Below the pieces are notes generated by a model. The model ran no database searches. It worked only from the letters and a program-made list of their open reading frames with translations, and had not been told where the DNA came from. A DNA stretch of 64,000 bases from PALSA-612 sp963776375 (lineage in GTDB: Bacteria > Actinomycetota > Thermoleophilia > Gaiellales > Gaiellaceae), in assembly GCA_963776375.1 (NCBI GenBank), contig CAVZMF010000009.1, positions 248,001-312,000 on the forward strand. The letters run 5' to 3'. Made by a program: the position numbers and the translations under genes. This document shows positions 35,283-44,668 of the stretch, one piece after another; positions within the stretch are counted from its first letter, which is position 1, and each line of letters opens with the position of its first letter.

Positions 35283-35771
35283 GTGCCCACGCGGATCGTG
35301 ATCGTCGTCGCGCTGGCGCTCACGATCCCGTCGCTGGCCGCGGCCGGCATCTTCGTCCCCGGCAAGAACACGCCCGCGCCTGCCCTTGCCGGAATCGATC
35401 CTGTGACGGGCAAGAAGGTGAGCCTGGCGCAGTGGAAGGGCAGGCCGGCGCTCGTGAACCTGTGGGGCTCGTGGTGCCTCCCCTGCCGGGACGAGGCCAG
35501 GCATTTGCGGGCCTTCCTCGGGCGCCACCCGGGCAGCGTGCTCGGCATCGACGTCGAGGACTCGAAGGCGGGCGCGCGCGGGTTCCAGCAGCGCTACCGC
35601 GTGCACTTCCCGAGCATCTTCGACCCGGGCGACGTGCTCGTGGACAGGCTGAAAGCGCCCGGCACGCCGACGACGTACTTTCTCGACCGTCGCCACCGCA
35701 TCGTCGCCACGCTGTACGGCGCAGGCACGCTCGCGCTGTTCGAGCGCGGCTGGAAGCTGGCCCGAGGTTAG
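35283..35771 (+). CDS. TlpA/ResA-like thiol-disulfide oxidoreductase
   Basis: 162 residues. A short N-terminal hydrophobic segment (IVIVVALALTIPSLAAAG) acts as signal or anchor. The thioredoxin fold has VNLWGSWCLPCRDEARHLRA with the WCxxC redox pair, and the cis-Pro loop GTPTTYFLD. It would work outside the membrane in disulfide reduction or cytochrome maturation. The GTG start lies 48 bases from the divergent cyclase-ATPase gene. It stands alone before ppx. Confidence 0.9.
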   Translation: MPTRIVIVVALALTIPSLAAAGIFVPGKNTPAPALAGIDPVTGKKVSLAQWKGRPALVNLWGSWCLPCRDEARHLRAFLGRHPGSVLGIDVEDSKAGARGFQQRYRVHFPSIFDPGDVLVDRLKAPGTPTTYFLDRRHRIVATLYGAGTLALFERGWKLARG

Positions 35772-35866
35772 CGCCGGCGCCGCCCGGGTACTCGCGGGCG
35801 GTCGTCAGGTGTTCACAACTTCGTAGCCACCTGTCCTCCGCAGCGGCTGACATGATCGAAACCGGG

Positions 35867-36752
35867 ATGAACCTCGCCGTCATCGACGTCGGGTCGAACA
35901 CGATCCGGCTGCTCGTCGCCTGCGTCCGCGGAGGCGCGATCGAGACCGTCCAGCAGCGGACGGCCTGGGTCCGTCTGGGCGCCGACGTGGCCGCGACCGG
36001 CGCGATCTCGCCGCTGCGCCTCGAAGCCGCCGCCAGGGCCGTGTCCGAGTTCGCCGCCGAGGCGAGGAAGCTCGGCTGCATGCACATCGAGACCCTGGTC
36101 GCCTCGCCCGGTCGCCAGGCCGAGAACGGCGGCGACCTTCTCCGCCGCCTCGAGGTGGCCGCCCAGACGTCCGTCCGGCTGCTTCGCCGCGACGAGGAGG
36201 CACGGCTTGCCTACGACGGCGCGGTCTCGTGCGCAGGTGTCGACGGCCACACCGTCGCGGTCTGCGACGTCGGTGGCGGCTCGACGCAGCTCGCCGTCGG
36301 CACGGCCGATCTCGGCCCGGTCTGGCTGCGTTCGCTCGACGTCGGCTCGCTGCGCCTCACGCAGCAGGTCTTCGACCACGACCCGCCCGGGCAAGCTCAC
36401 GATCCGGGAAGCCCGCAGCGTCGTCCGCGAGCACTGCGACGGCCTGCTCTTCCCGCTGCCCAGGACGGCGCTCGCCGTCGGCGGCAGCGCGCGCGGCCTG
36501 AAGCGCCTCGTGGGGACGCGGACGCTGGGCGAGGACGAGCTGGCGGCGGCGCTGAGGATGCTGCGCAAGCGTCCCTCGGCCGAGTTGGCCGCCGAGCACG
36601 GGCTCGCTCCCGAGCGGGCGCGGACACTGGCGGCAGGTGCCGTGATCCTCGCCGAGATGCAGCGCCGACTCATGGTGCCGCTCGTCGTCAGCCGAGGCGG
36701 GGTGCGCGAAGGCGCCCTGCTCGCCCAGGCGGCGCAGCAGACGGCTGCCTAG
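35867..36752 (+). CDS. ppx: Exopolyphosphatase/guanosine pentaphosphate phosphatase (Ppx/GppA), one frame break
   Basis: About 295 residues, the short actinobacterial type without the C-terminal HD domain. Actin-fold phosphate loops are NLAVIDVGSNTIRLLV and VAVCDVGGGSTQLAV, then ALAVGGSARGLKRL. The frame breaks near 36391; removing one G from CCCGGGCAAG joins DHDPPG to KLTIREARSVVREHC. ATG 35867 is preferred because it opens directly into the first strand; ATG 35852 is possible. The enzyme trims polyphosphate or converts pppGpp, opposing the ppk1 450 bases downstream. A single TTCAC-containing unit lies upstream near 35812, too weak to call a PHO box. Confidence 0.88.
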
Positions 36753-36767
36753 CCGAGTCGCGGCTGA

Positions 36768-36789
36768 GTGCCAGACTTCAGTCTGGCAC
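36768..36789. repeat. 22-bp perfect palindrome, possible bidirectional terminator
   Basis: GTGCCAGACT and AGTCTGGCAC are exact reverse complements around TC. It lies between the ends of ppx and the small minus-strand gene, so it may stop transcription from both sides. It has no T-run and looks like an independent short palindromic repeat, unlike the CATGTCC family. Confidence 0.7.
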
Positions 36790-36800
36790 CGCCTCCGTTT

Positions 36801-37004
36801 CTAGGCGGCGATCAGCCGGCGCCGGCGCTCGGCCAGCAGGCGCTCGAAGCGGTCCCAGCGGGCGCGTCCGGGGGCGTAGGCGGCGACGGTGAGCTCGGCC
36901 TCGAGCTCGCAGTCGCTGAGCTCGCTCACGGGTTCGTGCGAGCCCTCGAATTGCTCATGCCAATTAATGCCGTCTCCGGCGATGCGATGGGCTCTCCCCT
37001 CCAT
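36801..37004 (-). CDS. Small hypothetical protein
   Basis: 67 residues that I cannot assign to a family. It is acidic in the middle (PVSELSDCELEAELTVAAYA) and basic at the end (RFERLLAERRRRLIAA), which looks like two amphipathic helices and not a random frame. The ATG at 37004 gives the longest form; the true start may be later, since the first 15 residues are less protein-like. It sits between ppx and ppk1 on the opposite strand. The palindrome at 36768-36789 is just beyond its stop. Confidence 0.5.
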   Translation of the reverse strand: MEGRAHRIAGDGINWHEQFEGSHEPVSELSDCELEAELTVAAYAPGRARWDRFERLLAERRRRLIAA

Positions 37005-37095
37005 CGGCCGTGAACCATCTCATATGCGGGGAGTTCGTGCAAGAACGGTTGGTTGCGTTCTGGAGTCGAGGTGGTGACAATGTGAGAGAGCCGTC

Positions 37096-37117
37096 GTTCA
37101 CCGGTCCGTCACGCGAA
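37096..37117 (+). promoter_or_regulatory. Predicted PHO box before ppk1
   Basis: Two 11-bp direct repeats, GTTCACCGGTC and CGTCACGCGAA, share the TCAC core at an exact 11-bp pitch. The site lies 93 bases before the ppk1 start. The layout matches the direct-repeat PHO boxes bound by PhoP in Streptomyces, and four more such arrays occur in this window. Confidence 0.7.
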
Positions 37118-37210
37118 TCGACACCCCTGCGCTCGCACGGCGGCGAGTAGCGTCGTCGATCCGGCGGCCTGCGTGACCCGGACCGGCGTATCGTAGTAGG
37201 CCGAACCCGA

Positions 37211-39304
37211 GTGTCCCGAGCCGAGATCCAGCACGAATCCGAAGCCGAGCCGACGGTCGACCTCTCGACGCGGTATCTGAACCGCGAGCTGTCGAGGCTC
37301 GACTTCATGCATCGCGTCCTCGAGCTCGCGGACGACCGGTCGCAGCCGCTCCTCGAGCGCGTCAAGTTCCTCGCGATCTTCACGCTCAATCTCGACGAGT
37401 TCTTCCAGATCCGCGTCGCCGGCCTGAAGGAGCAGGCGGCGGCCGATCTGCTCGCCACCTCACCTGACGGGCTCGGGCCGCGCGAGCAGCTGAGCGCCAT
37501 CCGCGCGCGCGTGCACGACCTGACCGCGGACGCGAGCGCGAGCATGCGCGACCTGCGCACGAAGCTCGCGTCGGCCGGGATCCGCATCGTCGACTGGAAC
37601 GAGCTGAAGGCGGTGCACCGCCAGGAGATGCGAGACGTCTTCGAGTCGCGCATCTTCCCGGTGCTGACGCCGCTCGCCGTCGACCCGGCACACCCGTTCC
37701 CGTACATCTCGGACCTGTCCCTGAATCTCGCCGTGATCGCGCGCGACCCGCTCACGCGCGAGCCGCGCTTCGCGCGCGTCAAGGTGCCGCCGCTGCTGCC
37801 CCGGTTCCTGAAGGTCTCGGGAGGCCGGCGCTTCGTCCCGATCGAGCAGGTGATCGCGGCGCACCTCGACCTGCTCTTCCCGGGGATGAAGATCGAGTCC
37901 TTCCACGTGTTCCGGGTCACGCGCGACGCCGACTTCGAGATCGAGGTCGACGAGGCCGAGGACCTGCTCTCGGCGCTGACGACCGAGCTGCTCCGTCGCC
38001 GCCGCTCGCCCGAGGTCGTGCGGCTCGAGGTCAATCCGAGCATGCCGAAAGATATCCGGTCGCTCCTCCAGCGCGAGCTCCGGCTCAAGTCCTCCGACGT
38101 CTACGTCGTCGAGGGCCTCCTCGATCTCGGCGACCTCTGGCCGCTGGCCGAGATCCGGCGGCCGTCGCTCAAACGCAAGCCCTTCTTCGGCGTCACGCAA
38201 CCACGGCTCCTGGCCGGAAAGACGTCAGGGAGCCCGCTGGACATCTTCAGCGTGCTGCGCGACGGCGACGTGCTCGTCCACCATCCGTACGACGCCTTCT
38301 CCACGTCCGTGGAGGAGTTCGTCCGCCAGGCCGCCGACGACCCCCACGTCCTCGCGATCAAGCAGACGCTCTATCGCACCTCAGACGAGGAGAGCCCGAT
38401 CGTCCAGTCGCTCGCGCGGGCCGCCGAGTCCGGGAAGCAGGTCGTCGCCCTCGTCGAGCTGACCGCCCGAGGCGACGAGGAGGCGAACATCGGCTGGGCG
38501 CAGCGGCTGGAGACGGCGGGCGTGCACGTCGTCTACGGCGTCGTCGGGCTCAAGACGCACGCGAAGACCGTGCTCGTCGTCCGCGACGAGAGCGGCACCA
38601 TCCGGCGCTACTGCCACGTCGGCACCGGGAACTACAACCCGGTCACCGCCCGAATCTACGAGGACGTCGGGCTCCTGTCCGGCGACGACGAGCTCACGGC
38701 CGACGTCGCCGACCTGTTCAACTACCTCACCGGCTACTCGAACCAGCGCGCCTTCCGCAAGGCGCTCGTCGCGCCGGTCGGCCTGCGCGTCCGCCTGATC
38801 GAGCTGATCCGCGAGGAGGCGCAGCCCGACGGCCGCATCGTCGTCAAGGTCAACAACCTGATCGATCCGGAGACGGTCGACGCGCTCTACGAGGCGTCGC
38901 AGGCGGGCGCCCAGATCGACCTGATCGTGCGGTCGATGTGCTGCCTGCGGCCTGGCGTGGCAGGGATGTCGGAGAGCATCCGTGTGCGCTCGATCGTCGG
39001 CCGCTACCTCGAGCATTCGCGCATCTTCCGCTTCGGCAGCGACGAGCGGGGGCCGCGCTACTACATCGGCTCCGCGGATCTGATGCAGCGGAACCTCGAC
39101 CGCCGCGTCGAATGTGTCGCGCCGGTCACCGACCCCGTCCTGACCGCGAGGCTCGAGGAGATTCTCTCGGTCGCGCTCGCCGACGACGTCCTCGCCTGGG
39201 AGCTGGGCCCTGAGGGGTGGAGCAAGGTCCAGACGACTGCAGGGATCGACAGCCAGTCTCGGCTCGAGGAGCTGGCGGAGGAGCGCGTGAGGGCGGGACG
39301 GTGA
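37211..39304 (+). CDS. ppk1: Polyphosphate kinase 1
   Basis: 697 residues, full length and intact. It makes polyphosphate from ATP. The order of domains is clear: N-terminal helical part (YLNRELSRLDFMHRVLELAD), head domain (VLTPLAVDPAHPFPYISDLS), and two phospholipase-D-like catalytic domains. The autophosphorylated His is in GLKTHAKTVLVVR, the second conserved His in RYLEHSRIFRFG, and GTGNYNPVTARIYEDVGLL is a family hallmark. The GTG start is 93 bases after a PHO-box array. Its stop overlaps the CYTH-CHAD gene (GTGA), so polyphosphate synthesis and the next two genes are probably expressed together under phosphate control. Confidence 0.97.
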   Translation: MSRAEIQHESEAEPTVDLSTRYLNRELSRLDFMHRVLELADDRSQPLLERVKFLAIFTLNLDEFFQIRVAGLKEQAAADLLATSPDGLGPREQLSAIRARVHDLTADASASMRDLRTKLASAGIRIVDWNELKAVHRQEMRDVFESRIFPVLTPLAVDPAHPFPYISDLSLNLAVIARDPLTREPRFARVKVPPLLPRFLKVSGGRRFVPIEQVIAAHLDLLFPGMKIESFHVFRVTRDADFEIEVDEAEDLLSALTTELLRRRRSPEVVRLEVNPSMPKDIRSLLQRELRLKSSDVYVVEGLLDLGDLWPLAEIRRPSLKRKPFFGVTQPRLLAGKTSGSPLDIFSVLRDGDVLVHHPYDAFSTSVEEFVRQAADDPHVLAIKQTLYRTSDEESPIVQSLARAAESGKQVVALVELTARGDEEANIGWAQRLETAGVHVVYGVVGLKTHAKTVLVVRDESGTIRRYCHVGTGNYNPVTARIYEDVGLLSGDDELTADVADLFNYLTGYSNQRAFRKALVAPVGLRVRLIELIREEAQPDGRIVVKVNNLIDPETVDALYEASQAGAQIDLIVRSMCCLRPGVAGMSESIRVRSIVGRYLEHSRIFRFGSDERGPRYYIGSADLMQRNLDRRVECVAPVTDPVLTARLEEILSVALADDVLAWELGPEGWSKVQTTAGIDSQSRLEELAEERVRAGR

Positions 39305-40789
39305 CCCCGGGCCGGGAGCGGGAGCTGAAGCTCTCGGCACCGCCTTCGCTCCGGCTCCCCGATCTGGACGGGATCGCCGACGGGATCGCGGCCGTACCGC
39401 GCGAACCGGTGAGCATGCTCGCGACCTATTTCGATACGGACGACCTGCGCCTGATCCGGGCCGGAGTGACCCTGCGCCACCGGACCGGGGAGGGGTGGAC
39501 GGTGAAGCTGCCCGCCGACTCGGACGGAGGCTTGCTCGTGCGTTCGGAGCTCACGTTTCCCGGCGACATTCGCCGGCCATTGCCGGCCGCCTTCGAGCTC
39601 GTGCGCGCCTACGCTCGCTCCGCGCCGCTCGCGCCGCAGGCACGCCTGCGCACGGTGCGGCGCGTGATCGAGCTGCGTGACGGGGAGGGCGTGCTCGCCG
39701 CGGAGGTCTGCGACGACGAGGTCTCGGTCCTCGACGGGCGGCGGGTGGCCGCGCGCTTCCGCGAGCTCGAGGTCGAGTTGCGCCAGTCCGCGTCGAAGGA
39801 GCTCGCCGGGCGCGTGGCGGACGCGCTCCAGGCAGCGGGAGCGGGGCCGCTCGAGCAGACGCCGAAGCTCGTCCGGGCGCTCGGCGGCCGGGCAGAGGAG
39901 GCAGGGGACGTCGCAGTTCGACGAGCACGACGAGACGGCAGGCGCGCTCCTGAAGCAGGCGCTGGCCACGTCGGTCGTCCGGCTGGTCGAGCACGACCCG
40001 GTCGTCCGGCTCGACACGGACACGGAGGGCGTGCACCAGATGCGGGTCGCCACGCGGCGGATGCGCTCCGACCTGCGCACGTTCGCGCCGTTCATCGGCG
40101 CCGACTGGTCGGCAGAGCTGCGCGCCGAGCTCGGCTGGCTCGCCGGCCTGCTCGGGCGCGTGCGGGACGCGGACGTGCTGCTCGCCCGTCTGCGCAAGCG
40201 CGTCGCAACGCTGCCGGAGACGAGCGCGGCGTCGGCCGGCGCGGTGCTCACCGCGCTCGAGCAGGAGCGCGCCCTCGCGCTCGCCGAGCTCCTCGACGCG
40301 CTGCGCGGCGAGCGCTACGTGCAGCTCCTCGAGCGCCTCGTGCTCGCAGTCCGGGAGCCTGCGCTGACGGCGGCGGCGGCCGGAACGGCGAAGGACGTGC
40401 TCCCGGAGGCGGCGCGCGACCGCTGGCGCCGCCTGGCCAAGGCGGCGAAGGCGCTCGGGAGGAACCCGTCGGTGCGCGATCTGCACGCGGTGCGGATCCG
40501 GACGAAGCGCTGCCGCTACGCCGTGGAGGCGATGGAGCCCGTGCTCGGCAAGCGCGGCACGTCGTTCGCCCGCGAGCTGGCACGGCTCCAGGACCGGCTC
40601 GGCGAGCTGAACGACGCTGCGGTCGCCGAGGGCTGGTTGCGCGAGTGGGGCCGGACGCGCCGCGGCGTTGCCGTGTTCGCGGCCGGCGAACTGGCCGGCC
40701 TCGAGATCGCCGACGCCGAGGCGGCGCGCAGGCGCTGGCGCAAGGCCTGGAAGTCGGCGTCGGGCGCGGTCCCCGCGGCTCTTCGGTGA
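39301..40789 (+). CDS. CYTH and CHAD domain protein, one frame break
   Basis: About 495 residues. The N-terminal CYTH domain has the ExExK-type start RERELKLS, then YFDTDDLRLIRAGVTLRHR, and handles triphosphate-like substrates. The C-terminal CHAD domain has GVHQMRVATRRMRSDLRTF, with conserved His and Arg, and IRTKRCRYAVEAMEPVLG; CHAD is known to bind polyphosphate. The frame breaks near 39905 between the two domains and the second part resumes with SQFDEHDETAGALL, as if one base were inserted. The link to ppk1 by GTGA overlap agrees with a role on polyphosphate granules. Confidence 0.9.
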
Positions 40790-41662
40790 CGACCGTCCAG
40801 GCGGCAGGCGGGGTCGTCGTCAGGCGGTCGAGCTCCGGTGCGCGCGACGTCGTGCTCGTGCACAGGCCCGCCTACGACGACTGGACGCTGCCGAAAGGGA
40901 AGCTCGAGCCTGGCGAGGGTTTGCTGCAGGCGGCCGTCCGCGAGGTGCGCGAGGAGACGGGGCTCGACTGCCTGCTCGGGCCACGGCTGGGGACGGTCGG
41001 GTACGTGGACGCGAGCGGCCGCGACAAGACCGCACACTACTGGGCGATGGTGACTACGAGCGACGGGCTCGCACCGACGAAGGAGATCGACGAGGCGCGC
41101 TGGGTGCCGCTCGAGGACGCGGCGCCCCAGCTCAGCTACGACCGCGACCGCGAAGTTCTTTCGCGCGCTGCCTCGGCCCTCCCCGGGGACCGTCCGGGTC
41201 CCGATCCTCCTCGTCCAGCACGCGAAGGCGGGCCGTCGGCACAGGTGGGAGGGTCCGGATGAGCTGCGGCCGCTCACCCCGCCGGGCCGGGCGCAGGCCG
41301 AGGCCGTCGTGCCCGCGCTTGCCGGCCATGCGCCGGCCGTGCTCGTCTCGAGCCCGGCCGCGCGATGCGTTCAGACGCTCGAGCCGCTCGGTGCAGCCTG
41401 CCGCCTGCCCGTGCAGCAGGCACACGCCCTCTTCGAGGGCGTCAGGCTCGCGGATTCGCTTGCGCTGCTCGAGGCGGCGGGCACGCTCGGAACGGTCGTG
41501 GCCTGTACGCACGGCGACGTCCAGGCAGGCGTGGTCGAGTCCCTGGACGCCGCAGGTGTTCCGCTCTCCCGACCGCTCCGGTTCACGAAGGGCTCGACCT
41601 GGGAGCTCACGCTCGCAGACGGCCGCTTCGCGGCCGGCACGTACGTCCCGCCGCCGGCCTAG
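40786..41662 (+). CDS. Nudix hydrolase fused to histidine phosphatase (MutT1-like), one frame break
   Basis: About 291 residues. Residues 1-140 are a Nudix domain, with the box GKLEPGEGLLQAAVREVREE followed by TGL. From about 145 a SixA/phosphoglycerate-mutase-like phosphatase begins: ILLVQHAKAGRR has the catalytic His (QHA in place of RHG), later VLVSSPAARCVQTLEPL and VVACTHGDVQAGV. The frame breaks near 41186; removing one G from CCCCGGGG joins SALPG to TVRVPILLVQHAKAG. Mycobacterial MutT1 has the same two-domain build, cleans 8-oxo-dGTP and diadenosine polyphosphates, and also lies beside ppk. GTGA overlap with the CHAD gene. Confidence 0.88.
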
Positions 41663-42699
41663 CCGGTCCGCCAGGCGGGCGGAAGCAGCTGCCCCACCGT
41701 CGTCACGCGCATTGCGTCCCGCCCGAAGTCCTCGCGCGACAGTGTGCGGACGATGCCGTGCGCCTCCTCGGCCGGGTCGAGCGAGGGCAGGCCCGGCGAG
41801 ACGAGTCGCACCGGCGTGAGGTCGCCGCGCACCCAGCCGCCGTCCGCGTTCAGGGTGGCGTGGAGGATGCCGCTGGCGCCGAGCACGCCGCCGATACCGA
41901 GGGTGCCGTCGCCGAGGAAGTTGCCGAGGCTGTAGGCGATCAGCCGGCCGTGGTACCACTCCATGCCGCGCAGCACGTGCGGCCCCGAGCCCAGGACGAG
42001 ATCGGCGCCCGCGTCGACGACGGCGTGGCTGAACGCCTTCGGGTTGCCGCGGTTCTCGCCCAGGAACCACTCCGTGCCCGCGCCCACGTGCTGCCGGTCG
42101 GAGCCCTCGGCGCCCGCGTGCATGAGCACGACGACGAGATCGGCCTGCTTCCTCGCGCGCTGCACGATCCGCCGGGCGGCAGCGATGTCGGTCAGGCTCT
42201 GCGCCCACGGGTAGGGCGCGAAGCCGATCACCGCGATGCGGACGCCGGCGGCGCGGGCGACGGTGATCTGCCCCGGCTGCCCGGTGTAGCGCAGCCCGTT
42301 CGAGCGCAGCGCGGCGAGCGTCTCCCGCGCTCCCTCGGAGCCGTAGTCGTACGCGTGGTTGTTGGCCACGTTCATGAGCGTGAAGCCCGCCTGCCGCAGC
42401 ACCCGGGCGTACGACGTCGGCGCGCGGAAGGCGAAACAGTCCGTGCTCGAGGGGCCGCACTTCGATGCGCCGCCCGTGGCCAGCGTCCCCTCGAGGTTCC
42501 CGATCACGACGTCCCCGCGCAGCTCGCGCCGGATCGACGACGAGAAGAAGCCCGCGCCGCCGTCAGAGGTCGCGACCATTGCGATGTCGCCTACCCAGGC
42601 GATGGAGACGGAGCGCCGCGAGGCACCGGCGCTGCCGCCCGCGAGGACGGCGGCGACGACGAGAAGGACGAGCGTGAGCAGGGCGGCGAGACGGGTCAC
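41659..42699 (-). CDS. CapA-family protein (poly-gamma-glutamate synthesis-type metallophosphoesterase fold)
   Basis: 346 residues. The N-terminal signal segment is LAALLTLVLLVVAAVLAGG. The CapA core reads SIAWVGDIAMV, VVIGNLEGTLATGG, LMNVANNHAYDYGSEG, LVVVLMHAGAEG and LVLGSGPHVLRGMEWYHG, with Asp, Asn-Glu and His residues at the metal positions of the calcineurin-like fold. In Bacillus CapA takes part in poly-gamma-glutamate capsule formation, but most homologues lack capsule genes, as here. The GTG start at 42699 is 17 bases from a PHO-box array that mainly faces the divergent PhoX-like gene. It ends four bases inside the convergent MutT1-like gene. Confidence 0.88.
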   Translation of the reverse strand: MTRLAALLTLVLLVVAAVLAGGSAGASRRSVSIAWVGDIAMVATSDGGAGFFSSSIRRELRGDVVIGNLEGTLATGGASKCGPSSTDCFAFRAPTSYARVLRQAGFTLMNVANNHAYDYGSEGARETLAALRSNGLRYTGQPGQITVARAAGVRIAVIGFAPYPWAQSLTDIAAARRIVQRARKQADLVVVLMHAGAEGSDRQHVGAGTEWFLGENRGNPKAFSHAVVDAGADLVLGSGPHVLRGMEWYHGRLIAYSLGNFLGDGTLGIGGVLGASGILHATLNADGGWVRGDLTPVRLVSPGLPSLDPAEEAHGIVRTLSREDFGRDAMRVTTVGQLLPPAWRTG

Positions 42700-42715
42700 G
42701 GGTCGATGCTAGCCG

Positions 42716-42737
42716 TGTCACGAGTCGTTCACCGCGT
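42716..42737 (+). promoter_or_regulatory. Predicted PHO box before the PhoX-like gene
   Basis: TGTCACGAGTC and GTTCACCGCGT form an 11-bp direct repeat with TCAC in register; a degenerate third unit (GGGAACCGAGC) follows. It lies between divergent capA and the PhoX-like gene. The orientation matches that of the ppk1 and pstS boxes relative to their genes. Confidence 0.65.
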
Positions 42738-42847
42738 GGGAACCGAGCCGCCACGGGACGGCCACCGGACCGATCCCCACGCCCGGCCGGGCGATCTCCT
42801 ACGGTCCGGGCCGCCGGCAATCCGGCCGGCGTGTCCAAGGAGAGGGA

Positions 42848-44495
42848 ATGACTACACGCAACTGGCGTCTGCTCGCCGTGAGCGGGCTGGCGGCGATCGG
42901 GGCGGCGGCCTACGCGGCGATCTCGCTCGCAGCCTCGGTCTCGCTGACGAACGTCCCGAACGCGAATACGAAGTCGCAGGGGTACGCCCCGGCGTCGATC
43001 CTGTCGCCGGAGCTCCAGCAGACCGTCGTCGCCCAGGGCTCGACGCGCGTCGAGAACGCGGCCGCTGTGCCCGGCCCCAGCAACGTCTCCTACTACGGCT
43101 ACGACAACGACACGCTCAACGCGGCAAACGAGCCGATCATGGTCGGCTCGAGCGCGACCGGAAACACGGAAGCGCACAAGACGGAGCCGGACAAGAACAC
43201 CTACCTCGTGTTCAAGAAGGGCTTGCAGGGCTTCGATCTCAACTACGACTACGGCACCCACTTCCTGTTCCAGGGCCACGAGGGCGGCTCCCCGGGCTAC
43301 ATCACCCGGATCAACCTCGACGCCGACGCGAAGCACCGCGTGACCGTCCTCGCGACGAAAGACGACCAGGGGAACGACATCGCCACGATCGACGGCAGCA
43401 CCTGGGATCCCTGGGCGGAGCGGCTCCTGTTCACGACCGAGAACGCAACCAAGCCGACCTACTCGGCCACGCCCGGGTATCCGTCGGTCGTCCACGACGT
43501 CTCCGGCGCGCTCGGCCGCGGCGGGTACGAGGGCATCCAGGACGACTCGGACGGCAACCTCTGGATCGTCGAGGACATCGGCGGCGCGTTCAAGCCCGCA
43601 GGATGCGTGTCCCCGTCGTGTACGACCGCGAAGATCCCGCACAGCTACGTCTACCGCTACGTCCCGAAGAACCCCGGTGACCTGGCCAACGGCAAGCTGC
43701 AGGTGCTGCAGGTCTTCAACGCCTGCGAACCAGCTGATCACCGAGGCATCGCAGACGAAGCTGATGTCAGACGACCAGGTCGCGCTCCACACGTACGGGA
43801 AGAGCTTCGACACGAAGTGGAAGACGATCCACGACACGGCTGTCGACGGCACGGCGCCGTTCAACGCGAACACGCTCTCGTTCGGCGTCGGCACGCCGTT
43901 CAAGCGGCCCGAGAACGGCCTGTTCCAGCCGGGCTCGAAGTTCAAGACGTTCTTCTTCGACGAGACCGGCGACACGGACGCGACCAGCCCCGAGAACAGC
44001 TGCTGCGGCGGCTGGGCCGGCGTGTTCAAGCTGACGCAGTCCGACCCGTCCGCGAATACCGGCAAGCTGACGCTCTTCTACAAGGGCGATCAGGCGCACG
44101 CCGGCTTCGACAACGTCGCCTTCTTCACGAAGGACCAGATCGCCTTCGTCGAGGACGCAGGGGACACGCTGCACACGCAGCGGAACGCGCTCGACTCCGG
44201 CTTCCTGCTCGACGTCAACGCGGACTACTCCACCGGCCTGCAGCCGATCCGGTTCCTCGCCGAGGGCCGCGATGCGTCGGCGACCGACGACGCCGACAAC
44301 GGCGGCTACCCTGCCTCGCCCGGCGGCAAGAACGACCAGGACAACGAGATCACGGGCATTCACGTTTCCGACGGGGACCCGGACAAGAACGGGATCCTCG
44401 GCGCCAAGGATCCCAACGCCTTCAAGGGCGACTGGCGCGTTTTCTACACGCAGCAGCACGGCGACAACTCGACGTACGAAGTGACCAAGAAGTAG
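42848..44495 (+). CDS. Secreted PhoX/DUF839-family phosphatase-like protein, one frame break
   Basis: About 549 residues. The signal peptide is WRLLAVSGLAAIGAAAYAAI with LAAS after it; there is no twin-arginine motif, though PhoX enzymes usually use Tat. DUF839 features are FQGHEGGSPGYITRINLD, IDGSTWDPWAERLLFTTE and GYEGIQDDSDGNLWIVEDIG. The frame breaks near 43726; removing one G from GCCTGCGAAC joins VFNA to SNQLITEASQTKL. The start ATG follows AGGAGAGGGA. A PHO-box array lies 110 bases upstream, so a Ca-dependent extracellular phosphatase induced by phosphate starvation is the best reading. A strong hairpin follows the stop. Confidence 0.8.
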
Positions 44496-44522
44496 GGTCG
44501 AGCCGCCGCGCTCGGCAGGTCC

Positions 44523-44558
44523 GTGCGGGGCCCGGACACTCGGTGCCGGGCCCCGCAC
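44523..44558 (+). terminator. Strong hairpin terminator after the PhoX-like gene
   Basis: A perfect 13-bp stem, GTGCGGGGCCCGG with CCGGGCCCCGCAC, encloses the loop ACACTCGGTG. It begins 28 bases after the stop. The following bases (atcacgcgattt) are only weakly T-rich, as is common in high-GC actinobacteria. Confidence 0.7.
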
Positions 44559-44611
44559 ATCACGCGATTTGCAGGCACATTGCGTGTTCGGTCACCCTCT
44601 TGTGCGCACTC

Positions 44612-44640
44612 GTTCGAGGGACTGTCCCCCGGACATGGCC
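44612..44640. repeat. Degenerate copy of the CATGTCC-type palindromic repeat
   Basis: GTTCGAGGGACTGTCCCCC runs into CGGACATGGCCCGGC. The right half and its GGCCCGGC extension match the copy at 11846, while the left arm keeps only CGAGGGA. It lies between the PhoX-like terminator and the end of phoU. Confidence 0.6.
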
Positions 44641-44668
44641 CGGCGGGAGGTGGCCGTTCGGGCCAGGG

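Noticed and set aside
35812..35835. Possible PHO box before ppx
   Set aside because: One GTTCAC unit is present, but no second TCAC lies at 11 bp, so it does not meet the pattern of the five accepted arrays.
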